NCBI RefSeq assembly: GCF_023370115.1
Contig: NZ_CP097160.1
Span: 496,001 to 560,000, forward strand
Source: Gulosibacter sediminis
Lineage (GTDB): Bacteria; Actinomycetota; Actinomycetes; Actinomycetales; Microbacteriaceae
Reading direction: 5' to 3'
DNA length: 64,000 nt
The translations under genes were made by a program, and so were the position numbers. This document shows positions 1 through 8,478 of the stretch, in pieces; position 1 is the stretch's first letter; each line of letters begins with the position of its first letter. The notes under the pieces were generated by a model. It saw only the letters and a list, made by a program, of their open reading frames with translations, was not told the origin of the DNA and did no database searches.

Positions 1-385
1 CCCGCGTGCCGTCGATCCATTCGTTGTCTTGGCAGAGCACGGCGACGTTACCAGGGCGCACGAGCACGTGAAACTCGTCGAAGTCGATCTCTTCGATGTC
101 GTCAAGGTAGCGGGCCGAGCGCAGTACGAGCAGCAGCACGTCGCCGGCGCGCTCGAGCTTCGGCCGTTGGTTCGCGATGAGGATGTCTTCGAGCATGACC
201 GGGTGCAGCTGCCAGGCGGTGCCGAGCTCGGCGATCTGCTCGGGCGTGGGCTCTGGGTAGAACGACATGGCCATGCGATCGGGCGCGTCACCAACGAAGT
301 CGAGCGCGTCGGCGGGCGTCGTGTCGGCGGGGGCCTTCGAGGGCTGCCCACCAGAGATAAGGCGAATGATCGGGCCATGAGTCAC
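1..385 (-). CDS. CorA-like divalent cation transporter, N-terminal part (cut by window edge)
   Basis: The minus strand encodes the N-terminal cytoplasmic domain of a CorA-family Mg2+/Co2+ channel. The visible ~128 residues contain the family block HPVMLEDILIANQRPKLER followed by a VLLLVLRSARY strand, which matches the CorA domain that precedes the two membrane helices. The rest, including the GMN signature, lies left of the window. The GTG at 385 is the most upstream plausible start; ATGs at 274 and 268 are alternatives but would remove the first strand. The gene diverges from gltX with a 38-nt gap. The family assignment is fairly secure; the exact ion and the start are not. Confidence 0.75.
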   Translation of the reverse strand, partial: MTHGPIIRLISGGQPSKAPADTTPADALDFVGDAPDRMAMSFYPEPTPEQIAELGTAWQLHPVMLEDILIANQRPKLERAGDVLLLVLRSARYLDDIEEIDFDEFHVLVRPGNVAVLCQDNEWIDGTR

Positions 386-408
386 GAGTCGAATGGTCTC
401 ACGAACAC

Positions 409-418
409 TAGGATGGAG
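409..418 (+). promoter_or_regulatory. gltX -10 box and Shine-Dalgarno
   Basis: TAGGAT at 409-414 fits the actinobacterial -10 consensus TANNNT and ends 9 nt before the gltX ATG. GGAG at 415-418 could serve as a Shine-Dalgarno only if transcription began upstream of it. If this -10 is used, the mRNA would be nearly leaderless. No clear -35 is visible. Confidence 0.45.
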
Positions 419-423
419 ACACC

Positions 424-1908
424 ATGACTGCACCATCAGAGATTCGTGTTCGTTTCTGCCCGTCGCCCACCGGCACCCCGCACGTCGGGCTCATCCGAAC
501 CGCCCTGTTCAACTGGGCGTACGCGAAGCACGTCGGCGGCAAGTTCGTGTTCCGCATCGAGGACACCGACGCGCAGCGCGACTCGGAGGAGAGCTACCAG
601 CAGATTCTCGAGGCGCTGAACTGGCTCGGTCTCGACTGGGACGAGGGCATCGGCGTCGGCGGCCCGCACGAACCGTACCGCCAGTCGCAGCGTGGTGACA
701 TCTACCAGGATGTGATTCAGAAGCTGCTCGAGGCCGGTCACCTCTATGAGTCGTTCGCGACGGCCGAGGAGATCGAGGCGCGCAACGTCGCGAACGGTCG
801 CGACCCGCGCCAGGGCTACGACAATTTCGAGCGCGAGCTCACCGACGAGCAGAAGGCGGCGTTCCGCGCCGAGGGCCGCGAGCCGAGCCTGCGTCTGCGC
901 GTGCCCGACACCGACCTCAGCTTCGACGACCTCGTGCGCGGCGAGATCACGTTCAAGGCGGGCTCGTTCCCCGACTTCGTCGTCGTGCGCCCGAACGGCC
1001 AGCCGCTCTACACGCTCGTGAACCCAGTTGATGATGCGCTCATGGAGATCACGCACATCATGCGTGGCGAGGACCTCCTCTCGTCGACGCCACGGCAGAT
1101 CGCGCTGTACCACGCGCTCGTCGAGATCGGCGTCGCGAAGTTCATTCCGCGCTTCGGTCACCTCCCGTACGTCATGGGCGAGGGCAACAAGAAGCTCTCC
1201 AAGCGCGACCCCGAGTCGAACCTGTTCCTGCACCGCGACCGCGGGTTCCTCCCCGAGGGCCTGCTCAACTACCTCGCGCTGCTCGGCTGGTCGATTGCTG
1301 CCGACCGCGACGTGTTCACGATGGAAGAGATGTGCGCGGCGTTCGACGTCGCCGACGTCAACCCGAACCCGGCGCGCTTCGACCTGAAGAAGGCCGAGGC
1401 GATCAACGCCGAGCACGTGCGCCTGCTCGAGCCCGAAGACTTTGCGGCTCGGCTCGTGCCGTACCTGCAGGCGGCCGAGCTCGTGGCGACGCCGGCGACG
1501 GATGCGCAGCTCGAGATCGTGCGCCAGGCCGCGCCGCTCGTGCAGTCGCGCATGCAGCTGCTCGGCGAGACGCCGGGTCTGCTCGGCTTCCTCTTCGTGT
1601 CGACCGACGACCTCGTGTTCGAGGACGACGCGCTCAAGACGCTCAAGGACGGCGCGCTCGACGTGCTCGCGGCAACCGCCGAGTCGCTCGAGGGCGTGAG
1701 CGAGTGGGCGACCGAGCCGATCGAGGCCGCGATGCGCGCGAAGCTCATCGACGAGCTCGGCATCAAGCCGCGGCTCGCGTTTGGCCCGGCCCGCGTGGCC
1801 CTGTCGGGCCGCCGCATCTCGCCGCCGCTGTTTGAGTCGATGGAGCTGCTTGGTCGCGACGCGACGCTGGCGCGCATCCAGAAGCTCCGCGACCACCTGA
1901 GCGCCTAG
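424..1908 (+). CDS. gltX: Glutamyl-tRNA synthetase
   Basis: Class I aminoacyl-tRNA synthetase that charges tRNA-Glu with glutamate in the cytoplasm. The 494-residue length is normal. The ATP-binding HIGH-type motif is read as [10 protein letters not shown] at residues 13-22, and the KMSKS-type loop as KLSKR at 257-261. The block [12 protein letters not shown] is typical of actinobacterial GluRS, which lacks the zinc cysteines of some other bacteria; here ESFATAEE replaces a CxC. The ATG follows a candidate -10 closely. A tRNA-Glu gene lies elsewhere in the window at 47.7 kb. Confidence 0.97.
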   Translation: MTAPSEIRVRFCPSPTGTPHVGLIRTALFNWAYAKHVGGKFVFRIEDTDAQRDSEESYQQILEALNWLGLDWDEGIGVGGPHEPYRQSQRGDIYQDVIQKLLEAGHLYESFATAEEIEARNVANGRDPRQGYDNFERELTDEQKAAFRAEGREPSLRLRVPDTDLSFDDLVRGEITFKAGSFPDFVVVRPNGQPLYTLVNPVDDALMEITHIMRGEDLLSSTPRQIALYHALVEIGVAKFIPRFGHLPYVMGEGNKKLSKRDPESNLFLHRDRGFLPEGLLNYLALLGWSIAADRDVFTMEEMCAAFDVADVNPNPARFDLKKAEAINAEHVRLLEPEDFAARLVPYLQAAELVATPATDAQLEIVRQAAPLVQSRMQLLGETPGLLGFLFVSTDDLVFEDDALKTLKDGALDVLAATAESLEGVSEWATEPIEAAMRAKLIDELGIKPRLAFGPARVALSGRRISPPLFESMELLGRDATLARIQKLRDHLSA

Positions 1909-1917
1909 GAGGCCGCT

Positions 1918-2850
1918 GTGACCATCGCGCCGGAAGACCACTACGAGGTCGTCATCGTCGGTGGCGGCCCCGCCGGGCTGCAGGCCGCGCTGCTGCTCGC
2001 GCGGCAGCTGCGCCGCGTGCTGGTGCTCGACGGCAATCGACCGCGGCACTCGGCGACGATGGAGGCACACGGGTTTCTCTCGCGCGACAACATTCCGCCG
2101 AACGAGCTGCGCGCCGCCGGCCGCGAGTCGGTTGAGGCGTACGAGAACGCCGAGATTCAGTTCGCACAGGTGACGCGGATCTCGCGTGATGGCGAGGGCT
2201 TCCGGGTCGAGGCGAAGGGCGTGCGCGGTTCGCGTGCGCGGCTCGTGCACGGCGAGCGCGTGATTCTCGCGACCGGACTGAAGGAGATCTTCCCCGAACT
2301 GCCGACCCTGCGCGCGTACTACGGCACGCACATCCACTCGTGTGTGGTGTGCGACGCATGGAATAAGCGCGATGCGTCGATCGCGGTGTTCGGCGTGCCG
2401 AGCGCGAAGACGCTCGCGTACCGGGCGGCGCAGCTGTCGCGGATTGGCTCGCACGTCACCCTGTTCGCGAATGAGGAGCAGGTGCACGAGGTCGATGCCG
2501 AGCGGCTGCGCTTGCTCGGTGTGGCCGTCGACCGTCGCGACATCGAGGATGTTGTGGGGGAGCGCGCGACCATGACCGGCGTGCGTACCGTCGATGGCGA
2601 TGTGGTGCCGGTGGAGGCGGCCTTCGTGCTGCCGGCGTTCGAAGCGCAGATCGGTTTTCTCGACGACGATCTGCGGCCCGATCTGGATGCCGAGGGGCTC
2701 ATCGTCGCCGATAATTTCGGTCGCACCCGCGTGCAGAACCTCTACGCGACCGGTGAGCTCACCGCGCCGGGCCCCGAGGTGCTCATCATCTCGGCGGGCA
2801 AGGGTGCGCGTACCGCGATCGCCGCGCACCGCGACGCCATCGGGTTCTAG
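1918..2850 (+). CDS. Thioredoxin-reductase-like FAD-dependent oxidoreductase
   Basis: A 310-residue two-dinucleotide-fold flavoprotein of the thioredoxin reductase superfamily. The FAD site is GGGPAG at residues 15-20, a redox-type CVVCD motif sits at 142-146, and a C-terminal TGELTAPGP segment matches the second FAD contact. The expected NADPH Rossmann motif is degenerate: GVPSAK from about 159 instead of GxGxSA. The partner and electron donor are therefore uncertain, and this is not a canonical TrxB. The GTG start at 1918 is preceded by AGGAGG at 1907-1912, which overlaps the gltX stop. Its stop overlaps the stop of the convergent HNH gene. Confidence 0.85.
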   Translation: MTIAPEDHYEVVIVGGGPAGLQAALLLARQLRRVLVLDGNRPRHSATMEAHGFLSRDNIPPNELRAAGRESVEAYENAEIQFAQVTRISRDGEGFRVEAKGVRGSRARLVHGERVILATGLKEIFPELPTLRAYYGTHIHSCVVCDAWNKRDASIAVFGVPSAKTLAYRAAQLSRIGSHVTLFANEEQVHEVDAERLRLLGVAVDRRDIEDVVGERATMTGVRTVDGDVVPVEAAFVLPAFEAQIGFLDDDLRPDLDAEGLIVADNFGRTRVQNLYATGELTAPGPEVLIISAGKGARTAIAAHRDAIGF

Positions 2851-4253
2851 AACGGCGCCGGGTCGTCGGCGTACTTGAACTCTGGGCCCAACACCGGGCC
2901 CATCGGTTCTGGGTAATCGATGAACACATGTCCGAGTGGCGAGGTCCACTCGAGCACGCCGCCGCCGAGATGTCGTACTCTCCATGGCTTCCGGTGTTTC
3001 TGTATGTGGTGGCATTTGCAGAGGTATTGCAGGTTTTCGGGCACGGTCTTGCCGCCGATTTCCCATGGAACCGTGTGATCGAGTTCGCATTTGGCCGCGG
3101 GCCGGCGACAACCGGGGTGCCGGCAAGTTTGGTCTCGTGCACGTAGGTAGTGAGTGAGCGAAGCAGTCGCGACGCGCGTGTCGGCGGTGATGACGTGGCC
3201 GTTGATGGGGTCGGTGAGGATGCGCTCGATCGAGGGCACGTCGCCGAACCAGTCGCGAGCCTCATCGACGCTCATCGGCTGTGTTCCGTTGAGTGTCGCG
3301 ATGTCGCGCGGCGTCTCAGGGTCGCGAAGTGCGAGCACAGGCACGACGATGCTGATGTTGGCCTCCACTCGCCGCTTACCGGCGGACTTGCTCTCGAGAA
3401 TGCCTTGCGGGGTGGAGGTGAGCAGGGTGTCGAGGAGGAGGTCTGCACGGATCTGCTCGATCGTGCGTTCGTCGGGCAGGAACTCGGCAGAATCAGTGTC
3501 GGCTGCATCTTCGTCGTTCGAAGCCCTGAGCTCGGCGATCTCGCGCTTGTTCTCGTCACGCAGGATCTTGGCCTCGGTGGTCAGGAGGTCGAAAGCGGCG
3601 TTCGCGAAGCTGGAGGGAAGGTACGCCGAGAGCCAAGACATGCCGTTCTCGACATCTTGGATGACGACGCGGCGTTCTTTCACCTCTCGTGCATGATTCG
3701 CTTCGAACTCGCTTGCCGCATGTCGTGCGGCTAGGCATTCGGCGTATTTCTCGGTCTTGCCGGGGAGGTGGTTCTTGGCATAGTTGAGCACCTGCTCGCC
3801 GAAAGAATCGATGACTTCGTCGGGCAGGTCTTTCGAATGCCGCAGCACGGAGTCGACTTGTTGCTTCGACACCTCGCCAGCGCGCAACGGCTCGAGCCAA
3901 GAGGGGAACTTCGAAGTGAGTCGGTGTGCGGCGTGCGCGCGTGTGATCAGCGCGGTGTCGCTGAGGTTGAGGAGGGCGCCGTAGGAGCCCATGATCGAGC
4001 GCAAATTGTAGCGAAACAGCTCGGCATATGCCCCGCGCCCTGGGTGTTCCGCACGCTCGGCGTGTGACCGCTGCTCGGTGATAAGGAATGCGGCGGAGAG
4101 TGCCTGTGCCTCGGCGGCGTCTGCCTTCCCGCGTGCTGCCTTCACTTCTACGAGGAAGTCGCCGATCTGCTGCAGTGGCTCGTTAAGTCCATCAGTCTCG
4201 GGAGGAGGCGTGGCAGCGCCGAAGTAGTCGTCGGCTGGTGGAGTAGATGACAT
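2847..4253 (-). CDS. DUF222 / HNH endonuclease domain protein (13E12 type)
   Basis: A 468-residue protein with an N-terminal DUF222-like region and a C-terminal HNH nuclease domain at about residues 373-425. The zinc/catalytic elements CRHPGC, CELDHTVPWEIGG and CKCHHIQKH are all present. Such genes occur in many copies in actinobacterial genomes; their role (DNA cleavage, perhaps selfish or defensive) is unproven. The ATG at 4253 is chosen because AAGGAGGT lies at 4262-4269; a longer frame from 4292 would put that ribosome-binding site inside the gene. The upstream 4293-4498 stretch is AT-rich and holds no gene that I can see. Confidence 0.9.
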   Translation of the reverse strand: MSSTPPADDYFGAATPPPETDGLNEPLQQIGDFLVEVKAARGKADAAEAQALSAAFLITEQRSHAERAEHPGRGAYAELFRYNLRSIMGSYGALLNLSDTALITRAHAAHRLTSKFPSWLEPLRAGEVSKQQVDSVLRHSKDLPDEVIDSFGEQVLNYAKNHLPGKTEKYAECLAARHAASEFEANHAREVKERRVVIQDVENGMSWLSAYLPSSFANAAFDLLTTEAKILRDENKREIAELRASNDEDAADTDSAEFLPDERTIEQIRADLLLDTLLTSTPQGILESKSAGKRRVEANISIVVPVLALRDPETPRDIATLNGTQPMSVDEARDWFGDVPSIERILTDPINGHVITADTRVATASLTHYLRARDQTCRHPGCRRPAAKCELDHTVPWEIGGKTVPENLQYLCKCHHIQKHRKPWRVRHLGGGVLEWTSPLGHVFIDYPEPMGPVLGPEFKYADDPAPF

Positions 4254-4498
4254 CGAACTGTACCTCCTTCGCGGGTGACTCAATTCTCGCACTATTAGAA
4301 CGTAAATGCAAGAGAGAATTTCATGTGATTAGAACAAACATGCTAATTAAGGTCAGGTGCTTTAGCGTGCATCCTCTCGTCGTGCGAGCCGAAGTCATGT
4401 GGTGCTGAAGCAAGCACACCACGGGCCTACGACATGGAGTCAGTGTGGCTGAAGCTCGACATGCTGCTGCCTGGCTCGGCGCAGCGTCTTCATGCTGC

Positions 4499-5137
4499 CT
4501 AGTCGAGCTTGCCGAGTTCGAGCATGGTGTCGGCAAGGATGCGCAGTTGATTTGTGCGCACGCGTTGCGAGTTCGCGGATGCGCTGATGCCGATGGCCTC
4601 GGCGGCACGCTGGTTGTCGAGGCCGTCGAGCAGGAGGCGGAGGCTGTGGCGCGCGCCGACGCGGAGCCGCGCGAGCTGCGCATCCACGAGCTGCGCGGTC
4701 GCCGGTGCCAGTGAATTACTTTCGGAGCGACCGTCGACGATGCCGGTGCGGATGCCGGGGTATTGCGGGTCGGATTCGAGGGTTTCGACGGCCTCGATCG
4801 CTTCGCGAGCGCGCCACCAGGCGCTGCCATCCTGGATGTTGCGCTGTTCGTCGATGACGCGCACCTCGCCGCCGCCGAGCCCGAAGCGTAGCTCGACCGC
4901 GCCGTCGAGCAACAGGCGCAGGTGGTAGCTCGCGGTGAGGGCGGCGCCGAGCGTGCGGAAGATGCCCTGCAGTTCGTCGCCAACGGTGGGGTGCACTGGC
5001 TCGAGTGCCGCCTCGGAGTCGAGCTCCGGCAGCGCTGCCAAGATCGCCGCGTGTGTCGTCGAGCGGTCAGAGCCGCGCGAGTCGACGATGTCGACGAGCA
5101 GCGCCACACATGAAGAATTTGCCTTCATTTTGCTCAT
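4499..5137 (-). CDS. SatD family protein
   Basis: A 212-residue protein resembling the SatD family, named after a gene of the stress-inducible sat locus of Streptococcus mutans; its biochemical function is unknown. The N-terminal VALLVDIVDSRGSD block and the C-terminal helix-turn-helix-like stretch (RAAEAIGISASANSQRVR) fit the family. The start is uncertain: ATG 5137, ATG 5128 and GTG 5107 are all possible, and the upstream ones lie inside a repeated ATGAAG motif. It diverges from the membrane-protein/HD-hydrolase pair at 5422-6404, which may share its regulation. Confidence 0.7.
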   Translation of the reverse strand: MSKMKANSSCVALLVDIVDSRGSDRSTTHAAILAALPELDSEAALEPVHPTVGDELQGIFRTLGAALTASYHLRLLLDGAVELRFGLGGGEVRVIDEQRNIQDGSAWWRAREAIEAVETLESDPQYPGIRTGIVDGRSESNSLAPATAQLVDAQLARLRVGARHSLRLLLDGLDNQRAAEAIGISASANSQRVRTNQLRILADTMLELGKLD

Positions 5138-5153
5138 ATGAAGACTTTACCTT
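5106..5153. repeat. Direct repeat over the satD start (two 19-bp copies)
   Basis: CACATGAAGAATTTGCCTT at 5107-5125 and CATATGAAGACTTTACCTT at 5135-5153 match at 16 of 19 positions with a 28-bp period. In between, CTTCAT at 5123-5128 also forms an inverted pair with ATGAAG at 5138-5143. The segment is much more AT-rich than its surroundings and covers the satD start, so it may be an operator. This is inference from position only. Confidence 0.45.
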
Positions 5154-5340
5154 TATTTCGCCGAAATTTGAAGGACTGGCGTGCTGGCGCGAGGTTTCGG
5201 GGCCCACGTTTGGTCGTCGATGTCGGGGGCGTCTGATTCACTTGAGGAAGCTGCAGTGAGCTGGCGCACCTCAATGTGTGTCGGGTGAAACTGCAAGAAT
5301 CAATAAGTCGGTGCACCCGCCTGTACGTGATGCGCGGCAA

Positions 5341-5365
5341 TCCTTCATCTTTCAAGAATGAAGGA
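5341..5365. promoter_or_regulatory. Inverted repeat upstream of the membrane protein gene
   Basis: TCCTTCAT (5341-5348) and ATGAAGGA (5358-5365) form a perfect 8-bp inverted repeat with a 9-bp spacer, 56 bp before the gene at 5422. Its core ATGAAG is the same as in the repeats at the satD start, so one regulator could act on both divergent units. Confidence 0.4.
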
Positions 5366-5421
5366 AACACCTGCACGCCCTCACCGTGCTTCAGCCCTGA
5401 AAACCGCACCAAGGAGGCGAC

Positions 5422-5820
5422 ATGGACCCCCTCGAGCTCCTGCTCAAGGCCCTCATCATCGCCGCTCTTGGCGTGGTCGCGCTGCTTGGCAACCCGGTCG
5501 TGCGTCTCCTGCTGCGCCGCATCGACGCGCCGCAACCGTCGGCCGAGGCGGGCCTACCGCTGCTCGAGACCGGCCGCGTGCTGCGCGGCGGCCGCTGGAT
5601 CGGCATCCTCGAGCGCGCCGCGGTCTACGCGACGCTCGTCGCCGGCTTCCCCGCGGGCCTCGCGATGATCATCGCGATCAAGGGCCTCGGGCGATACCCC
5701 GAGCTGCGCGCACAGGCCGACTCTCGCGTGGGCGAGCTCTTCATTATTGGAACGTTCGCGAGCATGCTCTGGGCGGCCGCGTTCGCTGGAATCGCGTATG
5801 GAGTGGTGCGACTGTGGTGA
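5422..5820 (+). CDS. Small integral membrane protein, unknown function
   Basis: A 132-residue protein with about three hydrophobic segments: residues ~7-25, ~65-85 and ~108-128. Between the first two is a soluble stretch with an acidic/arginine mix (LERA at the start of the second helix). A good AGGAGG lies 5-6 nt before the ATG. I recognise no named domain with certainty. It overlaps the next gene by GTGA, so the two are translationally coupled, and it diverges from satD. A membrane partner for the HD protein or SatD is possible but not shown. Confidence 0.75.
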   Translation: MDPLELLLKALIIAALGVVALLGNPVVRLLLRRIDAPQPSAEAGLPLLETGRVLRGGRWIGILERAAVYATLVAGFPAGLAMIIAIKGLGRYPELRAQADSRVGELFIIGTFASMLWAAAFAGIAYGVVRLW

Positions 5821-6404
5821 CCTATGACGGCAGCAACCTCGACGCGGCGGGGCTGCCCGACTCGGTGCAGCACCGACTGCTCGAGCTCTGGCAGGAGCCC
5901 CACCGCGACTATCACGGCGTGACCCACCTCGAGTCGGGCCTCGCGGCGCTCGACACGCTCGGCGGCACGCAGCTCGAGAAGATCGCCTTCTGGTGCCACG
6001 ACGCGGTGCACACGAACACCTCGCCCGACGACGAACACGCCTCGGTCGACATCGCCGAGCAACTGCTCTGGGGCAACCTCACCGACAGCGAACTCGACGA
6101 GGTGACCCGGCTCATCCTCATCACCATCAACCACCGGCCGGATGCGCAGGACGCGGCGGGCGCGCGGGTGTCCGACGCCGACCTGGTCGGCCTCGCGCTC
6201 GACTGGGACGCGTACGAGGAAAACATCGAGGGTATCCGCGTCGAACTGCCGGAACTCAGCGGTCGAGCCTGGCGTGCCCGCCGCCGCAAGCAGGTCGAGG
6301 GCCTGGTCGCGCGGCCGCAGATCTTCTTCACCGACTATGGCCGCGAACACTGGGAGGACCGGGCCCGCGTGAACCTGCTGCGCGAACTCGACGATCTTCG
6401 CTAG
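5817..6404 (+). CDS. HD-superfamily metal-dependent hydrolase (predicted)
   Basis: A 195-residue protein resembling predicted metal-dependent phosphohydrolases of the HD superfamily (COG4339-like). The metal ligands are visible as RDYHGVTH near residue 30 and the HD pair in WCHDAVH near residue 60. The substrate is unknown; the family is expected to cleave phosphate esters or nucleotides. GTG 5817 is taken as the start because its GTGA overlaps the stop of the membrane protein gene; GTG 5814 is the alternative. Confidence 0.75.
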   Translation: MTYDGSNLDAAGLPDSVQHRLLELWQEPHRDYHGVTHLESGLAALDTLGGTQLEKIAFWCHDAVHTNTSPDDEHASVDIAEQLLWGNLTDSELDEVTRLILITINHRPDAQDAAGARVSDADLVGLALDWDAYEENIEGIRVELPELSGRAWRARRRKQVEGLVARPQIFFTDYGREHWEDRARVNLLRELDDLR

Positions 6405-6491
6405 CCCCAATCGCCCAACTCGTCACACACCGTAATAGCTGTAACTCGGGGTCACCGCGGTTCGCTTCGGCAGGCCATCACCCACAAGATG

Positions 6492-6524
6492 AATTGGTCG
6501 CGCCACTCGTGCGCGCGGCCAATT
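6492..6524. promoter_or_regulatory. Inverted repeat before the monooxygenase operon
   Basis: AATTGGTCGCGC (6492-6503) pairs with GCGCGGCCAATT (6513-6524), 11 of 12 positions plus one G-U, with a 9-nt spacer. It lies 23 nt before the first gene of the five-gene operon. It could be a repressor operator or an RNA hairpin. There is no T-run after it, so a terminator is less likely. Confidence 0.45.
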
Positions 6525-6547
6525 GACCTCGAGAGAACGGAACGCCG

Positions 6548-7960
6548 ATGACGAAACGCATTATTCTCAACGCGTTCGATATGACCACGACGACGCACCA
6601 AAGCTCGGGCACGTGGCGCCACCCTGACAGCCAGGCTCACCGCTATAAAGACCTCGACTACTGGACGAACCTCGCTCAGACGCTCGAGCGCGGCCGCTTC
6701 GACAGCATCTTCATCGCCGACGTGCTCGGCACCTACGACGTCTTCCGCGGCTCGGCCGCAGCGGCCCTCCGCGACGGCGCCCAGACGCCGGTCAACGACC
6801 CGTTCCTGCAGGTGCCGGCCATGGCCGCCGTCACGAAGCACCTCGGCTTCGGCGTCACCGCTGCAGTCACCTACGATCAGCCGTTCCCGTTCGCGCGCCG
6901 CATCGCGACCCTCGACCACCTCACGAAGGGCCGCGTGGCCTGGAACGTCGTGACCTCATACCTCAACTCGGCCGCCCTCAACCACGGCTTCACGAAGCAG
7001 CTCGGTCACGACGACCGCTACAAGCTCGCCGAGGAGTTCCTCGACGTCGTCTACAAGCTTCTCGAAGGCTCGTGGGACGACGACGCGGTCGTGTTCGACC
7101 AGGAGAACGGCGTCTTCACCAACCCCGCCAAGGTGCACCCGATCAAGCACGAAGGCAGGCACTTTTCGGTGCCCGGCTTCGCGATCACCGAGCCGTCGCC
7201 GCAGCGCACGCCCGTGATCTTCCAGGCCGGCGCCTCGCCCCGCGGCCGCACCTTCGCCGCTTCGCACGGCGAGGGCGTGTTCATCTCGCCGGCGACGCCC
7301 GAGGGCGCCCGCGTCATCACCGACGACATCCGCGACCGCGCCGAGGCGCAGGGCCGCTCGCGTGACGACGTGAAGATCTTCGCCCTCGTCACCGTCGTCA
7401 CCGACGAGACCGACGCGAAGGCGGTCGAGAAGCTCAAGGACTACCTGAGCTACGCCAGCCCCGAGGGCGTGCTCGCGCTCTACGGCGGATGGACGGGCAT
7501 CGACTACTCGAAGTTCGACAGCGACCAGCCGCTCGAGGCCGTCGACAATGACAGCCTGCGCTCGGTGCTCGCATCGCTCGCCTCGTCGGACAACACCGTG
7601 CAGTGGACGGTCAACGACATCGTCGAGCGCCGCGGCATCGGCGGCATGGGCCCCGTGATCGTCGGTGGCCCCGAAACCGTCGCCGACGAGCTTGAGCGCT
7701 GGGTCGAGGTCGGCGGGCTCGACGGCTTCAACTTCGCTTACGCGGTGACGCCGGGTACGTTCGAAGACCTCGTCGACTACGTGGTGCCCGAGCTGCAGCG
7801 CCGCGGCCGCGCCCAGACCGAGTACACCGGTTCGACCCTCCGCGAGGGGCTCTACGGTGAAGGCCAGTCGCGCGTGCTCGACTCGCACCCGGCCGCCCGC
7901 TATCGGGGCGCATTCACTGAGACGGTGGAAGATGCAGAGGATCGGGAGTTCGCACTATGA
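6548..7960 (+). CDS. NtaA/SnaA/DszA-family FMN-dependent monooxygenase
   Basis: A 470-residue luciferase-like (bacterial LLM) monooxygenase of the NtaA/SnaA/DszA subfamily, which uses FMNH2 and O2 to oxidise small organic compounds such as aminopolycarboxylates or sulfur heterocycles. Family features include GTWRHPDSQAHRYKDLDYW near the N-terminus, VTYDQPFPFARRIATLDHLT, GRVAWNVVTSYLNSAA and FQAGASPRGRTFAA. It needs reduced flavin, supplied by the next gene, which it overlaps by ATGA. The substrate cannot be read from the sequence; the operon's MetY and second monooxygenase suggest an organosulfur compound. Confidence 0.9.
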   Translation: MTKRIILNAFDMTTTTHQSSGTWRHPDSQAHRYKDLDYWTNLAQTLERGRFDSIFIADVLGTYDVFRGSAAAALRDGAQTPVNDPFLQVPAMAAVTKHLGFGVTAAVTYDQPFPFARRIATLDHLTKGRVAWNVVTSYLNSAALNHGFTKQLGHDDRYKLAEEFLDVVYKLLEGSWDDDAVVFDQENGVFTNPAKVHPIKHEGRHFSVPGFAITEPSPQRTPVIFQAGASPRGRTFAASHGEGVFISPATPEGARVITDDIRDRAEAQGRSRDDVKIFALVTVVTDETDAKAVEKLKDYLSYASPEGVLALYGGWTGIDYSKFDSDQPLEAVDNDSLRSVLASLASSDNTVQWTVNDIVERRGIGGMGPVIVGGPETVADELERWVEVGGLDGFNFAYAVTPGTFEDLVDYVVPELQRRGRAQTEYTGSTLREGLYGEGQSRVLDSHPAARYRGAFTETVEDAEDREFAL

Positions 7961-8478
7961 CAGACACCAACACCACCACGCACACGCAGTTCGACGCGCT
8001 GACCGAAGCCGAGTTTAAGAACGTCGTTGGCCACTTCGCCTCGGGCGTCACGGTCGTCACGACCGCGTTCGGCGACAAGCTCTACGGCTCGACGGCATCG
8101 GCCTTCTCGTCGCTGTCGATGGACCCGCTGTCGGTGCTCGTCTGCCTCAACAAGACGAGTACGACCAACCCGGCCGTGACCGGCTCGGGCTATTTCGCGG
8201 TGAACATCCTCGGCGAGCAGAACGCCGAACTCGCGAAGCACTTCTCGCGCAAGAACGACGACAAGTTCGCCACCGTGAATTACAGCCGCTCGCAGTTCGG
8301 CGGCGTGCCGACGCTCGACGACGCCCTCGCGACCATCGTCTGCGAGGTCATGGACACGCCGGTCGGCGGTACCCACACGGTGTACTTCGGCCGCGCGCTC
8401 GAGGCGACCGCCGCATCCGGCGGACCGCTCGCGTACTACCGCGGCCGCTTCGGCCGCTTCGAGGAGTTCGAGATTTAG
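7957..8478 (+). CDS. Flavin reductase (NtaB/HpaC-like)
   Basis: A 173-residue flavin reductase-like protein with the split-barrel FMN-binding fold. Hallmarks are FKNVVGHFASGVTVVTT near the N-terminus, GSTASAFSSLSMDPLSVLVCLNK and the C-terminal PLAYYRGRFGRF. It would use NAD(P)H to produce FMNH2 for the monooxygenases of the operon. Its ATG overlaps the upstream stop (ATGA) and its TAG shares one base with the next gene's GTG. Confidence 0.92.
   Translation: MTDTNTTTHTQFDALTEAEFKNVVGHFASGVTVVTTAFGDKLYGSTASAFSSLSMDPLSVLVCLNKTSTTNPAVTGSGYFAVNILGEQNAELAKHFSRKNDDKFATVNYSRSQFGGVPTLDDALATIVCEVMDTPVGGTHTVYFGRALEATAASGGPLAYYRGRFGRFEEFEI

Noticed and set aside
436-3126. 896-codon open frame on the minus strand
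   Set aside because: It is a shadow across gltX and the TrxR-like gene. Its product is Arg/His-rich without any domain, while the plus-strand frames have clear motifs.
6405-6547. Riboswitch (SAM or cobalamin type) before the monooxygenase/MetY operon
   Set aside because: The region is only 143 bp and I found no conserved core motifs, only one simple inverted repeat.
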